Below are positions 34,139 to 42,183 of a DNA stretch of 64,000 nucleotides, piece by piece. Origin of the DNA: a virus. The notes beneath the pieces were generated by a model that ran no database searches, had not been told where the DNA came from, and saw nothing but the letters and a program-made list of their open reading frames with translations. Each line of letters starts with the position of its first letter. Within the stretch, counting starts at the first letter, position 1. A program made the translations under genes and the position numbers. The stretch is taken from IMG/VR virus record IMGVR_UViG_3300042691_042003, positions 124,001-188,000 of that record; one strand, given 5' to 3'.

Positions 34139-34361
34139 TACTAAAGATCTAAAATCGAAACCTACAATTAATTTTTCTCAAGGGATTTTTACTTGGATGA
34201 CTAAGTTAACTAATGAAGAACTTAAGGCTTGGGAAGATTCTGCATTCGAAAGAGCTAAAAAAATGTTTGAAGAACAAAATAGAGAATATCGTCATGATGA
34301 AGCTGCTGCTTTTGTTAGAGACGAAGCAAGGCTAATAGAAAGAGATTATACACATTTTTAA
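34131..34361 (+). CDS. Unidentified small helical protein
   Basis: The 76-residue protein is mainly charged helix (NEELKAWEDSAFERAKKMF) with an EAAAFVRDEARLIERDY ending. It lies between two genes with 1-8 nt overlaps or gaps. No function recognised. Confidence 0.55.
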   Translation: MINTKDLKSKPTINFSQGIFTWMTKLTNEELKAWEDSAFERAKKMFEEQNREYRHDEAAAFVRDEARLIERDYTHF

Positions 34362-34362
34362 T

Positions 34363-34629
34363 ATGAAAAAAGCAATTAGATTTACGGCTTCTTGGTGTGG
34401 CCCTTGTAAAATGTACGCACCAATTTGGGAAAAAGTTTCGGAAGAGAAATCAAGTTGGGAATTCCAAACTGTTGATATCGATGAAAATTACGAATTAGCA
34501 AGTAAATACAATGTTCGTTCGGTTCCTACAACTATTTTTGAAGAGAATGGAACAGTTATATCTAGACATGTAGGAGTTCTACAAAAAAATGATTTACTTC
34601 TAAAGCTAGATGAAAATTCATTGAATTAA
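34363..34629 (+). CDS. Thioredoxin-like protein
   Basis: The 88-residue protein is a compact thioredoxin: FTASWCGPCKMYAP places the redox pair at C12 and C15, with YNVRSVPTTIFEENG supplying the cis-proline and GVLQKNDLL the last helix. It lacks the N-terminal strand and helix of E. coli thioredoxin (108 residues). Phage thioredoxins can supply reductant for ribonucleotide reductase; no such gene is in this window. Confidence 0.88.
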   Translation: MKKAIRFTASWCGPCKMYAPIWEKVSEEKSSWEFQTVDIDENYELASKYNVRSVPTTIFEENGTVISRHVGVLQKNDLLLKLDENSLN

Positions 34630-34669
34630 TCCAATGACCTATTTGTATTGTTTAAATTTAGTTCTGAAC

Positions 34670-34705
34670 GTAAAGAGAAGAGATTTAAATTTGTACACTC
34701 TTTAC
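34670..34705 (+). promoter_or_regulatory. Inverted repeat in the 34630-34773 spacer
   Basis: GTAAAGAG at 34670-34677 pairs with CTCTTTAC at 34698-34705 across a 20-nt loop containing an ATTTAAATTT stretch. There is no T-run. The 144-nt spacer contains no credible gene; the stem may be a terminator or leader structure. Confidence 0.35.
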
Positions 34706-34773
34706 AGAAATATAAAATTATCACTTAGCTTAGACTTTATTTTTATTATTTTCTATATTTTATACACAAATTC

Positions 34774-34980
34774 ATGAAAGGCAAACTTGTAAAATTTAAT
34801 GGTGATTGGGTTATCCAATATTTTGATGCATTTTCCGTAAGTAATATCCCTTTACATCCGGCAGATAAAACTTCTTTTTTAAACGAAGGATCTGAAGTAG
34901 AATTCGATATTTTTGATGAAGAAGTAATGATCGAAGGTAAAGATAGGTTTGCTAGAATTTTAATCCAACATAATTTTTAA
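34774..34980 (+). CDS. Unidentified small beta-rich protein
   Basis: The 68-residue protein is strand-rich (GKLVKFNGDWVIQYF, then GSEVEFDIFDEEVMIEG), resembling a small barrel domain. It ends on the first base of the PurA-like gene, so the two are translated together. Function unknown. Confidence 0.55.
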   Translation: MKGKLVKFNGDWVIQYFDAFSVSNIPLHPADKTSFLNEGSEVEFDIFDEEVMIEGKDRFARILIQHNF

Positions 34981-35996
34981 TGGAAATAGACGTAATATTA
35001 GGACTTCAATACGGAGATGAGGCAAAAGCTAAATGCACTTATTCTCTTCTAAAACCTCATCCTGGAGGTGGATCTGATGAATATGATTATGCTTTTCGAT
35101 TTAATGGAGGACCTAATGCAGGTCATACCATTTATCATGAAAAACGTAAGATCGTAACTCATCAAGTTCCAATTGGTGTATTTTTTGATATACCTTCCAT
35201 TATCGGACCCGGATGTGTTGTTGATTTAGGAAAGCTAGAAGCCGAAGTAAAAGAAATTTCGGAATTTCTAGGAAAGGATATATCTAATCTTATTTCTATA
35301 GATTATCGAGCACACATCATAACCGAAGAACATAAAGAATTAGATTCGGATGGATCTACTATTGGATCGACTCGTTCAGGTATTGGTTATGCATATTCTG
35401 ATAAACATCTTAGAAGAGGAATCCGTTTTGAAAATGTCGTTTCAGATTTTCAAAAGATCGATTCTCTACAAATTCTAAACGGACAAAACGATTATTTTAT
35501 CCTATTTGAAGGAGCTCAAGGATGGGGTTTAGATATTAATTTTGGTGATTATCCTTACGTAACTTCTTCTCTTTGTGGAATTGCAGGGGTAATTGCAAGT
35601 GGTGTAAGACCTATCGATATACGTAACGTAATTGGAGTAGCAAAGATATATGAAACTTACGTAGGTAACAAACAATTTCAATCGGAAGATCCGATTTTTA
35701 TACGATTACAAGAAGAAGGACAAGAGATTGGTGCAACAACCGGTCGTAAAAGACAATGTAATTGGTTAGATTTAGATCGTCTAATCGAGGCTTGTAGTGT
35801 TAATCAAGTCACTGCAATTATTATAAACAAAACTGATATTCTTGAAAAGGTAGGAGTTTTTAAGTGCTTCTTTGAAGGAAAAATGAAAGAATTTAATTCT
35901 ATTGATGATCTAAAAGATTTTATCACTAAAACTTTAGAAGAATCATTTGGAGAAGATTTTCCGATTGTTTTTTCTGATAATCCTTATACTATATGA
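34980..35996 (+). CDS. Adenylosuccinate synthetase, short PurA/PurZ-like form
   Basis: The enzyme joins IMP (or a deoxy-guanine analogue in PurZ) to aspartate using GTP or ATP. The 338-residue protein has LGLQYGDEAKAK (phosphate loop with D13), NGGPNAGHTIYHEK with catalytic His49, GSTRSGIGYAYSDK, LFEGAQGWGLDINFGDYPYVTSS and GATTGRKRQCNWLDLD, all landmarks of the family. D13 and the catalytic His are retained; in described PurZ enzymes the Asp is often Ser. Length (338) is close to archaeal PurA and phage PurZ rather than bacterial PurA (~430). It follows thioredoxin and overlaps flanking genes by 1-4 nt. PurA versus PurZ cannot be settled from sequence alone. Confidence 0.85.
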   Translation: MEIDVILGLQYGDEAKAKCTYSLLKPHPGGGSDEYDYAFRFNGGPNAGHTIYHEKRKIVTHQVPIGVFFDIPSIIGPGCVVDLGKLEAEVKEISEFLGKDISNLISIDYRAHIITEEHKELDSDGSTIGSTRSGIGYAYSDKHLRRGIRFENVVSDFQKIDSLQILNGQNDYFILFEGAQGWGLDINFGDYPYVTSSLCGIAGVIASGVRPIDIRNVIGVAKIYETYVGNKQFQSEDPIFIRLQEEGQEIGATTGRKRQCNWLDLDRLIEACSVNQVTAIIINKTDILEKVGVFKCFFEGKMKEFNSIDDLKDFITKTLEESFGEDFPIVFSDNPYTI

Positions 35997-36253
35997 GATT
36001 TGAAGATTTTTATACTCGTTATGTAGGAGAAATTATACCTGGAAAACCTTCTTATATTCGTAACGGTCAAGCTTTAATGAATTTTCTTCATGAAATTTGG
36101 CCTGATGAATCAAAAAGGATTGTAGAAGGGATTTATCAAGATCAAAACCTTGATTGTTTTCATAACGATAGCTACATATCCATTACAATTAATCATTTAG
36201 AAAAAGTTTGGCATAAAAGAGATGAAGAACAGAGAAAATATATCCTCGATTGA
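35993..36253 (+). CDS. Unidentified small protein
   Basis: The 86-residue protein starts RFEDFYTRYVGEI and has ALMNFLHEIWPDESKRIVE. The composition is like the phage small-protein families that regulate or accompany enzymes. It overlaps the PurA-like gene by 4 nt and the next gene by 32 nt. Confidence 0.55.
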   Translation: MRFEDFYTRYVGEIIPGKPSYIRNGQALMNFLHEIWPDESKRIVEGIYQDQNLDCFHNDSYISITINHLEKVWHKRDEEQRKYILD

Positions 36254-36506
36254 GTTACTTAATTCAGAAGGACCTATCCTTAAAGCTTATAAAATAGGAA
36301 AGGAATTCGTCGTACAAGATGAACATAAAGAGCTAATCGGAATCCTTAAGAAAGATAAAATGATAGATTTTATTTATGACAAAATGTCACTTATTGATTC
36401 TAAAAATCGACTTTTCGTTTATGGAAAATTTCCCGGTTCTATGAAACCTGACCTAAGAAAGCTTGCAGAATTTATTGGTTTAGATACTGAAGGAATGACA
36501 TTTTAA
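36222..36506 (+). CDS. Unidentified small protein
   Basis: The 94-residue protein is mixed strand and helix (GPILKAYKIGKEFVVQDEHK). Its 3' end overlaps by 4 bases the end of the convergent minus-strand gene at 36503. Function unknown. Confidence 0.5.
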   Translation: MKNRENISSIELLNSEGPILKAYKIGKEFVVQDEHKELIGILKKDKMIDFIYDKMSLIDSKNRLFVYGKFPGSMKPDLRKLAEFIGLDTEGMTF

Positions 36507-37969
36507 ATTCCATATTGATCTCGATAATTTTGAAATTCTTTTCTTATCTGAGATGCACTTCGAACTCCAATCCAAATTTTTGTCACTCCAATAGAACCTT
36601 TAAAAAATCTAGAAGGTCCATTACCCCATGCACCTATTCGCATAGAAGAACTAGAATAATTTATATTAACTCCTCCTGTAGGAGTATCAGATTCTACTAA
36701 TTCTCCGTTAAGATATGCTCTAGCTGTATCAGAAGGAGAAAAAGTTACTGCTATATGATACCAAGTATTTGAAGTCATAGCAGGAAAGTTGACAGATTTT
36801 TCTCCACCTCCTACTAAAGCAACAGCAAAATAATATTGATTAAGGGTAGAAGAATTCTGCTGAATTACCCAATTAGTATCGGAATCATGATTTGTATCAA
36901 TTATATTAGCGAATGCTACTTGAGAGCTTCCTGGTTTTACCCACATACTGATTGTAAAATTCTGTTGATTAAAACTAGACATAACTGAAATATAATCATC
37001 AGTACCATTAAAAGTAAACACTCCATATCTTTCGTAAGAAAAATAAGGAGGAGAACCAAATAAAGTAATTGGAAAACCGCCTGTTAGGCTTATTATCGAA
37101 GTTCCCGTACCTCCATATGATCTAATGTAAGAAGGATCGATATGAAGATATGAGTTATCTTGAGAATTAAAATTAGGATCGACAATTTTCAATATCCCTC
37201 TAATAGTTACATTAAAAGGATTTCTAGAAGTTTCTCCCCAACCTCCTAAGCTTGAAAAATTTAAAAACCCGTCTTGAGGGATTTCTGGCAAAGTGGGTAA
37301 AGAAAATATATTATCCAAAGGATTAGTACTAATACTTACTCCCCATTGGCCAGTTAATCCAGTAGAAGAAACGTCTAAGTAATTAGATCCGTCTATATCT
37401 ACCGAATAGGGCCAATAAACTGTCGGACTTTGTCCTAAATTTCCTGATCCATCTAATCTAAAAGGGATAGACCAATTTCCGTCGGTAAAAGATCCTCCAC
37501 CGACGCTTTCGAATGCTAGTTTCCAAATAAAATGTAGATATGAATTTCCTCTATTTATTCCTTTTGTATAAAAAAAGCAACTAATAGGTTTACAACCTAC
37601 TGTACCGTTTATTGAAGTTGAAATCATTACATATCCCCCTCCTCCTCCGAAATAAAAAGGATTCCAATTAATTTCCGGATAATTTATAACAGAAGCAGTA
37701 TCTAAAAAAGCTCCTGATCTTTTAAAATTTAAATTATGTAAGTAGCCATTTCCATAACCATTTGCCATATTTTGATTCGTTTCGTTCGCAGAAATAAATG
37801 CGTCATCGATTAAACCTTTAAAAGGTTGAATTGAAGGATTTCCATTCGAATTACGCCCTTTAAATATTAAAGCGGTTCCTCCACTATTAAAATTTATTTC
37901 ATATCCATCTTCAATGTATCCTGATCCCTGTTGAGGACCGCCTATTATTCTAGGATCATCTATTCTCAT
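36503..37969 (-). CDS. LamG/concanavalin-lectin-domain protein
   Basis: The 488-residue protein has a C-terminal LamG-type lectin sandwich: FTISMWVKPGSSQVAFANII, TWYHIAVTFSPSDTARAYLNGEL and SMRIGAWGNGPSRFFKGSIG, followed by IWIGVRSASQIRKEF. The N-terminal half is Gly/Asn/Ser-rich (PFYFGGGGGYVMISTS), as in tail-fibre or adhesin stems. There is no signal peptide. It is likely a receptor- or glycan-binding fibre. It is one of only two minus-strand genes and ends against the plus-strand gene at 36506. Confidence 0.75.
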   Translation of the reverse strand: MRIDDPRIIGGPQQGSGYIEDGYEINFNSGGTALIFKGRNSNGNPSIQPFKGLIDDAFISANETNQNMANGYGNGYLHNLNFKRSGAFLDTASVINYPEINWNPFYFGGGGGYVMISTSINGTVGCKPISCFFYTKGINRGNSYLHFIWKLAFESVGGGSFTDGNWSIPFRLDGSGNLGQSPTVYWPYSVDIDGSNYLDVSSTGLTGQWGVSISTNPLDNIFSLPTLPEIPQDGFLNFSSLGGWGETSRNPFNVTIRGILKIVDPNFNSQDNSYLHIDPSYIRSYGGTGTSIISLTGGFPITLFGSPPYFSYERYGVFTFNGTDDYISVMSSFNQQNFTISMWVKPGSSQVAFANIIDTNHDSDTNWVIQQNSSTLNQYYFAVALVGGGEKSVNFPAMTSNTWYHIAVTFSPSDTARAYLNGELVESDTPTGGVNINYSSSSMRIGAWGNGPSRFFKGSIGVTKIWIGVRSASQIRKEFQNYRDQYGI

Positions 37970-38526
37970 GAATACATATTTATTTTTGCAACTCCATTTA
38001 TGTTTAGATTTAGGGTTTGTGAAGAACTAGTAGAAGTAACACCTACTAATATAGTAGGAGGGGATGTATTAGTGGTAGTAATTCTTAAACCGGAAATATC
38101 GACCTTTGTAAAATCTGTAGTTATAGTTGCCATTGTGTCATTATCGGTTCCAGTATAAATCAAAGATCCTATTGAATCAGGAGGAGTGAAAGACATAGAA
38201 AAAGCTCGATTAATATCTGTAGTTATTTCCCAAAATCCATAAAAATGAAAAAATCCTTTAGTTGGATCATTATAATTATTAGTTATCCGAAACCAATTGA
38301 AATCATTACCAAAAACATAATTTCCAACTAAAGATCTTTTAAAATTAAAAGGAGACCATTCTATATCTCCGTTCCATTTATTAAACTTAAAATAATCTAG
38401 AGAACAAAAATCTCTTGAATCAATAGTGGTTATTCCATGAGGTTGTATCAATTTATATGAAACAAAAGAAGCAAGAGCAGGATTATGTCCTAAGAGATTT
38501 TTAAAATTTGGACTATGTATTTTCAT
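37966..38526 (-). CDS. Unidentified protein paired with the LamG protein
   Basis: The 186-residue protein is beta-rich with aromatic patches (FNWFRITNNYNDPTKGFFHF) and ends TLNLNINGVAKINMYS. It overlaps the lectin gene by 4 nt on the same strand, so the two are cotranscribed leftward. It may be a fibre base or chaperone. Confidence 0.6.
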   Translation of the reverse strand: MKIHSPNFKNLLGHNPALASFVSYKLIQPHGITTIDSRDFCSLDYFKFNKWNGDIEWSPFNFKRSLVGNYVFGNDFNWFRITNNYNDPTKGFFHFYGFWEITTDINRAFSMSFTPPDSIGSLIYTGTDNDTMATITTDFTKVDISGLRITTTNTSPPTILVGVTSTSSSQTLNLNINGVAKINMYS

Positions 38527-38546
38527 TTATAGATTACACCATTTAG

Positions 38547-38600
38547 TTTATCTATCTTCTTAATTTAATCTAATATATTATAATTTTAAGGATAGATAAA
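38547..38600. promoter_or_regulatory. Inverted repeat in the divergent intergenic region
   Basis: TTTATCTATC at 38547-38556 and GATAGATAAA at 38591-38600 are perfect 10-bp inverted copies separated by 34 AT-rich bases including ATATATTATAAT. They sit between the leftward fibre pair (starting 38526) and the rightward gene at 38618. They could be a divergent operator or paired promoter elements. Confidence 0.45.
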
Positions 38601-38617
38601 TTAAAGGAATATGTTAA

Positions 38618-39262
38618 ATGTATATAGACGATCTTTACTTACATAAAAAAGGTTATACTTTTTCTGCAGGATCAGGTAGTACATCCATTGATTCAATTTC
38701 ATCTGGACTTAGATTGCAGTATGAAGATGATTATCTTCCAAGTATAGAATCTTCAGCTATATTATCTTTTTTAGATAAAGATTCAGTGGATAAGATATTT
38801 TATACAATTACTAATGGAGGTAGTGCTTCGACTCTTAATTCGTGGGGAGCAACTGCTACGATTCTTAATTCATTTTGGCAGGTTATCGGTAAAAAGGTAG
38901 TTGATTTCAGATTAAGGATTTCTTTAAATACTCCTAGTAGCGGTTCTGCAGTAGGAGGAACAACCTATAAAATAAGAATTATTCCTCCTGCACCTTTAGT
39001 GATAAATAGTAGTTCTAAAAGCACTTCAAATGTAGCAGCAAATATATCTTTTGAAAGGACTTCTAGAGGAGGAGGAGGTCCTATTGAATATTATGTAAGT
39101 TCTTCTCCTCCTTATATGAATTATATGGATGTAGGTTCCGATGTTACAAATGAAGGAATTATAATAGATCTTAAGTTTAACGATTTTGCTCCTTGGTCTT
39201 TAGTAGATTTATATGGTCTTATATTGAATGTAAATGGTATGGCTTTTATTGAATCTTTTTGA
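38618..39262 (+). CDS. Probable virion/fibre protein
   Basis: The 214-residue protein is Ser/Gly-rich and beta-strand-dominated (SAGSGSTSIDSISSG, then KIRIIPPAPLVI and FERTSRGGGGPIEYY) and has no signal peptide. It is divergently oriented from the lectin pair with which it may share regulation. It looks like a structural fibre or neck protein. Confidence 0.55.
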   Translation: MYIDDLYLHKKGYTFSAGSGSTSIDSISSGLRLQYEDDYLPSIESSAILSFLDKDSVDKIFYTITNGGSASTLNSWGATATILNSFWQVIGKKVVDFRLRISLNTPSSGSAVGGTTYKIRIIPPAPLVINSSSKSTSNVAANISFERTSRGGGGPIEYYVSSSPPYMNYMDVGSDVTNEGIIIDLKFNDFAPWSLVDLYGLILNVNGMAFIESF

Positions 39263-39285
39263 GAATCTTTCTTATACTTAACTTT

Positions 39286-39377
39286 GATGTAATATCCGTG
39301 TACCTTTTTTGTTCATTTTGATTTTTTTCTGTAGAGAATTTGTATTATATTAGCTTTATCAAATTAATTATTCTCTT
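39286..39377 (+). promoter_or_regulatory. Conserved early-type promoter module
   Basis: GATGTAATATCCGTGTA begins the module and TGTATTATATTAGCTTTATC (39341-39360) followed by AAATTAATTATT ends it just before the ATG at 39378. The same ordered blocks recur at 51636, 52128 and 53585. Confidence 0.7.
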
Positions 39378-39623
39378 ATGGAACAATCTCCTAAATACTC
39401 TACAGCATACGTTAACGATCTGATGCAAGATCCTGACGTTCTCGGTCTTAACCTTGCTAATGCAACTCCTCAAGTCTTAAGTCTTATTTCTCTTTGGGCT
39501 TCTAAACAAGAATTCAAAGCTGCCGAAGAAGAACGTTACGAAGATGCTGCTCGTTACCGTGATATTCTAAAATGCAAAACGGTTTTCGTTCGTAAAGTAG
39601 ATGATGGATTCGAAATAATCTAA
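39378..39623 (+). CDS. Small protein with a UVR-like helix
   Basis: The 81-residue protein ends with KQEFKAAEEERYEDAARYRD, which resembles the UvrB/UvrC interaction motif of two antiparallel helices (residues ~45-68). It is preceded by a conserved early-type promoter module. It might interact with host UvrABC or another coiled-coil partner. The motif match is by eye. Confidence 0.6.
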   Translation: MEQSPKYSTAYVNDLMQDPDVLGLNLANATPQVLSLISLWASKQEFKAAEEERYEDAARYRDILKCKTVFVRKVDDGFEII

Positions 39624-39624
39624 T

Positions 39625-40095
39625 ATGTACTGTAAATGTTCAACTCGTATACCTGAGCCTCGTCTAAAGCTAGGTTACAAAACTTGCGTAAGTTGTTCGA
39701 CCGAAGCTCGATGGTCAGGTGTTCCTGTGATTAATCATAAAACAGGCAACGAAATTCAAATCGTTAAAGACCCTGAAGTAGCTGCTGAATTCCTCGCTAA
39801 AAGTGCACGAGTAGGTTTCGGAACATTACGTGGTATGACCACGAGTTATCGAAAACCGACGAATATAGTGTCTAAAATAAAAGAAATTCCAGTTAAACCT
39901 GCACCATCTACGATTGTTTCTAGAACTATCCTGCCTAATGAATTTGAAACCGTAGGTACAGAAGTTATGAACATCTTAGAAACTGAAGGTACGGAAGCCG
40001 CATATAATCATATACAAGTATCTCTTCAAAATCGTCGAATATTTGGAATTCACGCAAATCAGCTACGTTCAATTATACAAGCTCTACAAAAATGA
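39625..40095 (+). CDS. Zinc-finger-like small protein
   Basis: The 156-residue protein has cysteines C3, C5, C21 and C24 (YCKCSTR ... YKTCVSCSTEARW), compatible with a small zinc finger. The central part is basic and Ser/Thr-rich and the C-terminus has a helical ILETEGTEAAYNHIQVSL. It starts 1 nt after the previous gene. It may bind nucleic acid or a protein partner. Confidence 0.55.
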   Translation: MYCKCSTRIPEPRLKLGYKTCVSCSTEARWSGVPVINHKTGNEIQIVKDPEVAAEFLAKSARVGFGTLRGMTTSYRKPTNIVSKIKEIPVKPAPSTIVSRTILPNEFETVGTEVMNILETEGTEAAYNHIQVSLQNRRIFGIHANQLRSIIQALQK

Positions 40096-40601
40096 TCGAG
40101 GTTTTCTTTCCTAAAACGACTTACGAAAAATATCGATACTTGGGTTCTGTTCCTTGGGACGACGAAGGAGATATTTCTAAAGCAATGCTTCCTCTCGTCC
40201 TTCTAATGGATCATAAGGCAAAACCAGGTTGGTGTCCCCGTTGGTTTCTTCGCCTTCTTCATCGAGTAGGAAATCGTAACTCTTCAGTTAGAGTTTATAA
40301 TCGAACGCTGAGTAATCTTCTCCGTCACTTAACAAAAGGTTATTTCATTTGGGATTATAAAACGAAATGGAAAGACTACGATCTACGTATATCAATTTCA
40401 GGTGATGAAGAATGTTGGTTCCTTCTTAGAGCTATCGAACAAGCTTTTTACGATAGAGGTTTTAAAGAAGAGCTAATCGAAGAGCTAAAAGATCTCGATC
40501 CTAAAGGTTATTACAAAGGACTTCCTACCGAGGTTCTGAAAGTTAAATTGCTAGATTTACAAAATCAATCTCTTGAAGATGAAGAAGAAACAGAAATTTA
40601 A
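40092..40601 (+). CDS. Unidentified protein
   Basis: The 169-residue protein has a Trp/Arg-rich core (PGWCPRWFLRLLHRVGNR) followed by YFIWDYKTKWKDYDLRIS and an acidic end. It overlaps the previous gene by 4 nt. No family recognised. Confidence 0.6.
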   Translation: MIEVFFPKTTYEKYRYLGSVPWDDEGDISKAMLPLVLLMDHKAKPGWCPRWFLRLLHRVGNRNSSVRVYNRTLSNLLRHLTKGYFIWDYKTKWKDYDLRISISGDEECWFLLRAIEQAFYDRGFKEELIEELKDLDPKGYYKGLPTEVLKVKLLDLQNQSLEDEEETEI

Positions 40602-40866
40602 AATCGAAAATCGTAGATCAGTCTTCTCTCCTCTAGAAGATTGGTGCACATTTTCAATCGGTAAAACTCATGATTTTATTGAAGTAACCGAATGGACAAA
40701 TGGAGAAGGTTATGATGTTCAAATATGTGATTCACAAAGAACAGTCCTCTCCTCTTTTACATGGGGTCAATTTCAACTTATTAAAAAGCTAATTAAACAT
40801 TTAGATGAAAGTACCAACAATTCCTCCGAAGGAGAAAGCAGATCAGCTACTCAAATCAATTCTTAA
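40579..40866 (+). CDS. Unidentified small protein
   Basis: The ATG at 40579 gives 95 residues (KKKQKFKIENRRSV start); a TTG six bases upstream is possible. It is mixed strand/helix with WCTFSIGKTHDFIEV and FTWGQFQLIKKLIKHL. It overlaps the next gene by 62 nt in another frame, which is unusually long. Confidence 0.5.
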   Translation: MKKKQKFKIENRRSVFSPLEDWCTFSIGKTHDFIEVTEWTNGEGYDVQICDSQRTVLSSFTWGQFQLIKKLIKHLDESTNNSSEGESRSATQINS

Positions 40867-41053
40867 ATCAATGGGTCTAAAAACTCATCATCAAATTTCC
40901 ATTGAAGAATATCTTGATGCTCGTGATTGTGCAAATGCTGCTATTGATGCTATCTTCGATTTTATGAAAGAAGATGATGAATTGCATGATTGTGCTCATT
41001 TTGCTAATTCTGTTTGGGTTGATTATTATATGAAAGTACGTAAAGAACTATGA
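40805..41053 (+). CDS. Small phage helical protein
   Basis: The 82-residue protein begins PTIPPKEKADQLLKSILKSM, a pattern seen in small phage proteins of unknown role that start with a K-E-K-A helix, and continues DARDCANAAIDAIFDFMK. An in-frame ATG at 40871 is an alternative start that would remove the long overlap. Confidence 0.55.
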   Translation: MKVPTIPPKEKADQLLKSILKSMGLKTHHQISIEEYLDARDCANAAIDAIFDFMKEDDELHDCAHFANSVWVDYYMKVRKEL

Positions 41054-41283
41054 ACACTATACACAAAGGAAAAATTTACAAGGATAAAGAAGGAACCTGG
41101 TTAGTTCTATCCGATGAAACAACCTATCAACTACATCCTGACGATGTTGAACAAATTCTAAAAGATTCAAGAATTTTTGATAATCTCGAAGCAAGAATTC
41201 TCAATTTTCCTGATGTTCGATTTCGAATAGAAAAACATCAGAAATTTTCAGGGTCTATAAAATACGCAAAACTAGAAGAATAA
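41050..41283 (+). CDS. Unidentified small protein
   Basis: The 77-residue protein has a beta hairpin start (GKIYKDKEGTWLVLSDETTY) and a helix (DDVEQILKDSRIFDNLEARI). Overlap of one base with the next gene suggests coupled translation. Confidence 0.5.
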   Translation: MNTIHKGKIYKDKEGTWLVLSDETTYQLHPDDVEQILKDSRIFDNLEARILNFPDVRFRIEKHQKFSGSIKYAKLEE

Positions 41284-41465
41284 TGGACTTTATATTAGGA
41301 CTAATTACATTAGCATTAGGATTAGGAATTTACTTTGCACCAACACTTATTGCAGGTAATACAAATCATCGTCAATTTACAGGAATTTTACTTCTTAATT
41401 TATTTTTAGGATGGACATTTATTGGTTGGGTCGCAGCTCTGATCTGGGCCGTAGTAAAAGATTAA
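41283..41465 (+). CDS. Superinfection immunity-type membrane protein (Imm_superinfect)
   Basis: The 60-residue protein has two helices: residues 3-24 (FILGLITLALGLGIYFAPTL) and 37-56, ending LLNLFLGWTFIGWVAALIWA. The L-N-x-x-L-G-W-T-x-I-G-W block is the signature of the Imm_superinfect family that includes phage T4 Imm. Imm proteins block injection of DNA by related phages. Short proteins with this motif also occur in bacteria, so the precise role is inferred. It lies directly before the sigma factor. Confidence 0.8.
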   Translation: MDFILGLITLALGLGIYFAPTLIAGNTNHRQFTGILLLNLFLGWTFIGWVAALIWAVVKD

Positions 41466-41466
41466 A

Positions 41467-42183
41467 ATGAGTAAGAGATTTACTGATACTATCGATACTT
41501 ATTTTAAAGATATTGAGAATGTCTCTTCTCCTCTAACAAAAGAAGAAGAGAAGAAGCTTGCTATTAGAATACAAGGAGGAGATGAACGAGCCATCAATGA
41601 ACTCGTTATGCATAATCTAAAATTTGTAGTTCTGCTTGCAAATCGTTTCTCTCATTTAGGTGAAGCTCTTGACGATCTTATTCAAGAAGGAAATACCGGA
41701 CTTATTGAAGCCGCAAGAAGATTTACACCAGATAAAAATGTAAAGTTTATTACGTATGCACAATTTTGGATTCGTAAAAGATTAAACGAATTTATTGCAA
41801 GACACGGTAGAACTGTTAGAATTCCTCATAATCAGGAGTATGATGATTATAAAAAGAGGATTCGAGGAGAATCAGTTCCTGATCGATCTAATATTGAAAT
41901 AGATCGTCCTTTAGAGGAAGGAGATTCCATGACTATGGGAGATTTAATTCTTTCAGAAGAATTTTCAGATCCTTTCGAATCAGAAACCGATGATTCTCAT
42001 CTTTCAATTTTTTTAAATCAATTAAACGAAGAAGAGTTAAAAATTATTAAGCTTTTTTATGGAATTGAAGAAATAAAACCTCGTTCGACTAGAGAAATAG
42101 GAACCGAATTAAATCTAGAAGAAAGTCGAGTTAATCGAATTCTAAAAATCGCAAGAGCTAAAATGAGAAAAGTAATTAAATGA
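41467..42183 (+). CDS. Primary-type RNA polymerase sigma factor
   Basis: The 238-residue protein has sigma-70 region 1.2/2 features: a YFKDIENVSSPLTKEEEKKL opening, the NLKFVVLLANRF helix, DDLIQEGNTGLIEAARRF and KNVKFITYAQFWIRKRL (region 2.4), a region 3 segment (RIPHNQEYDDYKKRIRGE) and a region 4 helix-turn-helix (TREIGTELNLEESRVNRI). It is shorter than bacterial primary sigmas and lacks region 1.1. As a phage sigma it may direct late transcription from the CATATAATA sites. Overlap with the next gene is 4 nt. Confidence 0.92.
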   Translation: MSKRFTDTIDTYFKDIENVSSPLTKEEEKKLAIRIQGGDERAINELVMHNLKFVVLLANRFSHLGEALDDLIQEGNTGLIEAARRFTPDKNVKFITYAQFWIRKRLNEFIARHGRTVRIPHNQEYDDYKKRIRGESVPDRSNIEIDRPLEEGDSMTMGDLILSEEFSDPFESETDDSHLSIFLNQLNEEELKIIKLFYGIEEIKPRSTREIGTELNLEESRVNRILKIARAKMRKVIK

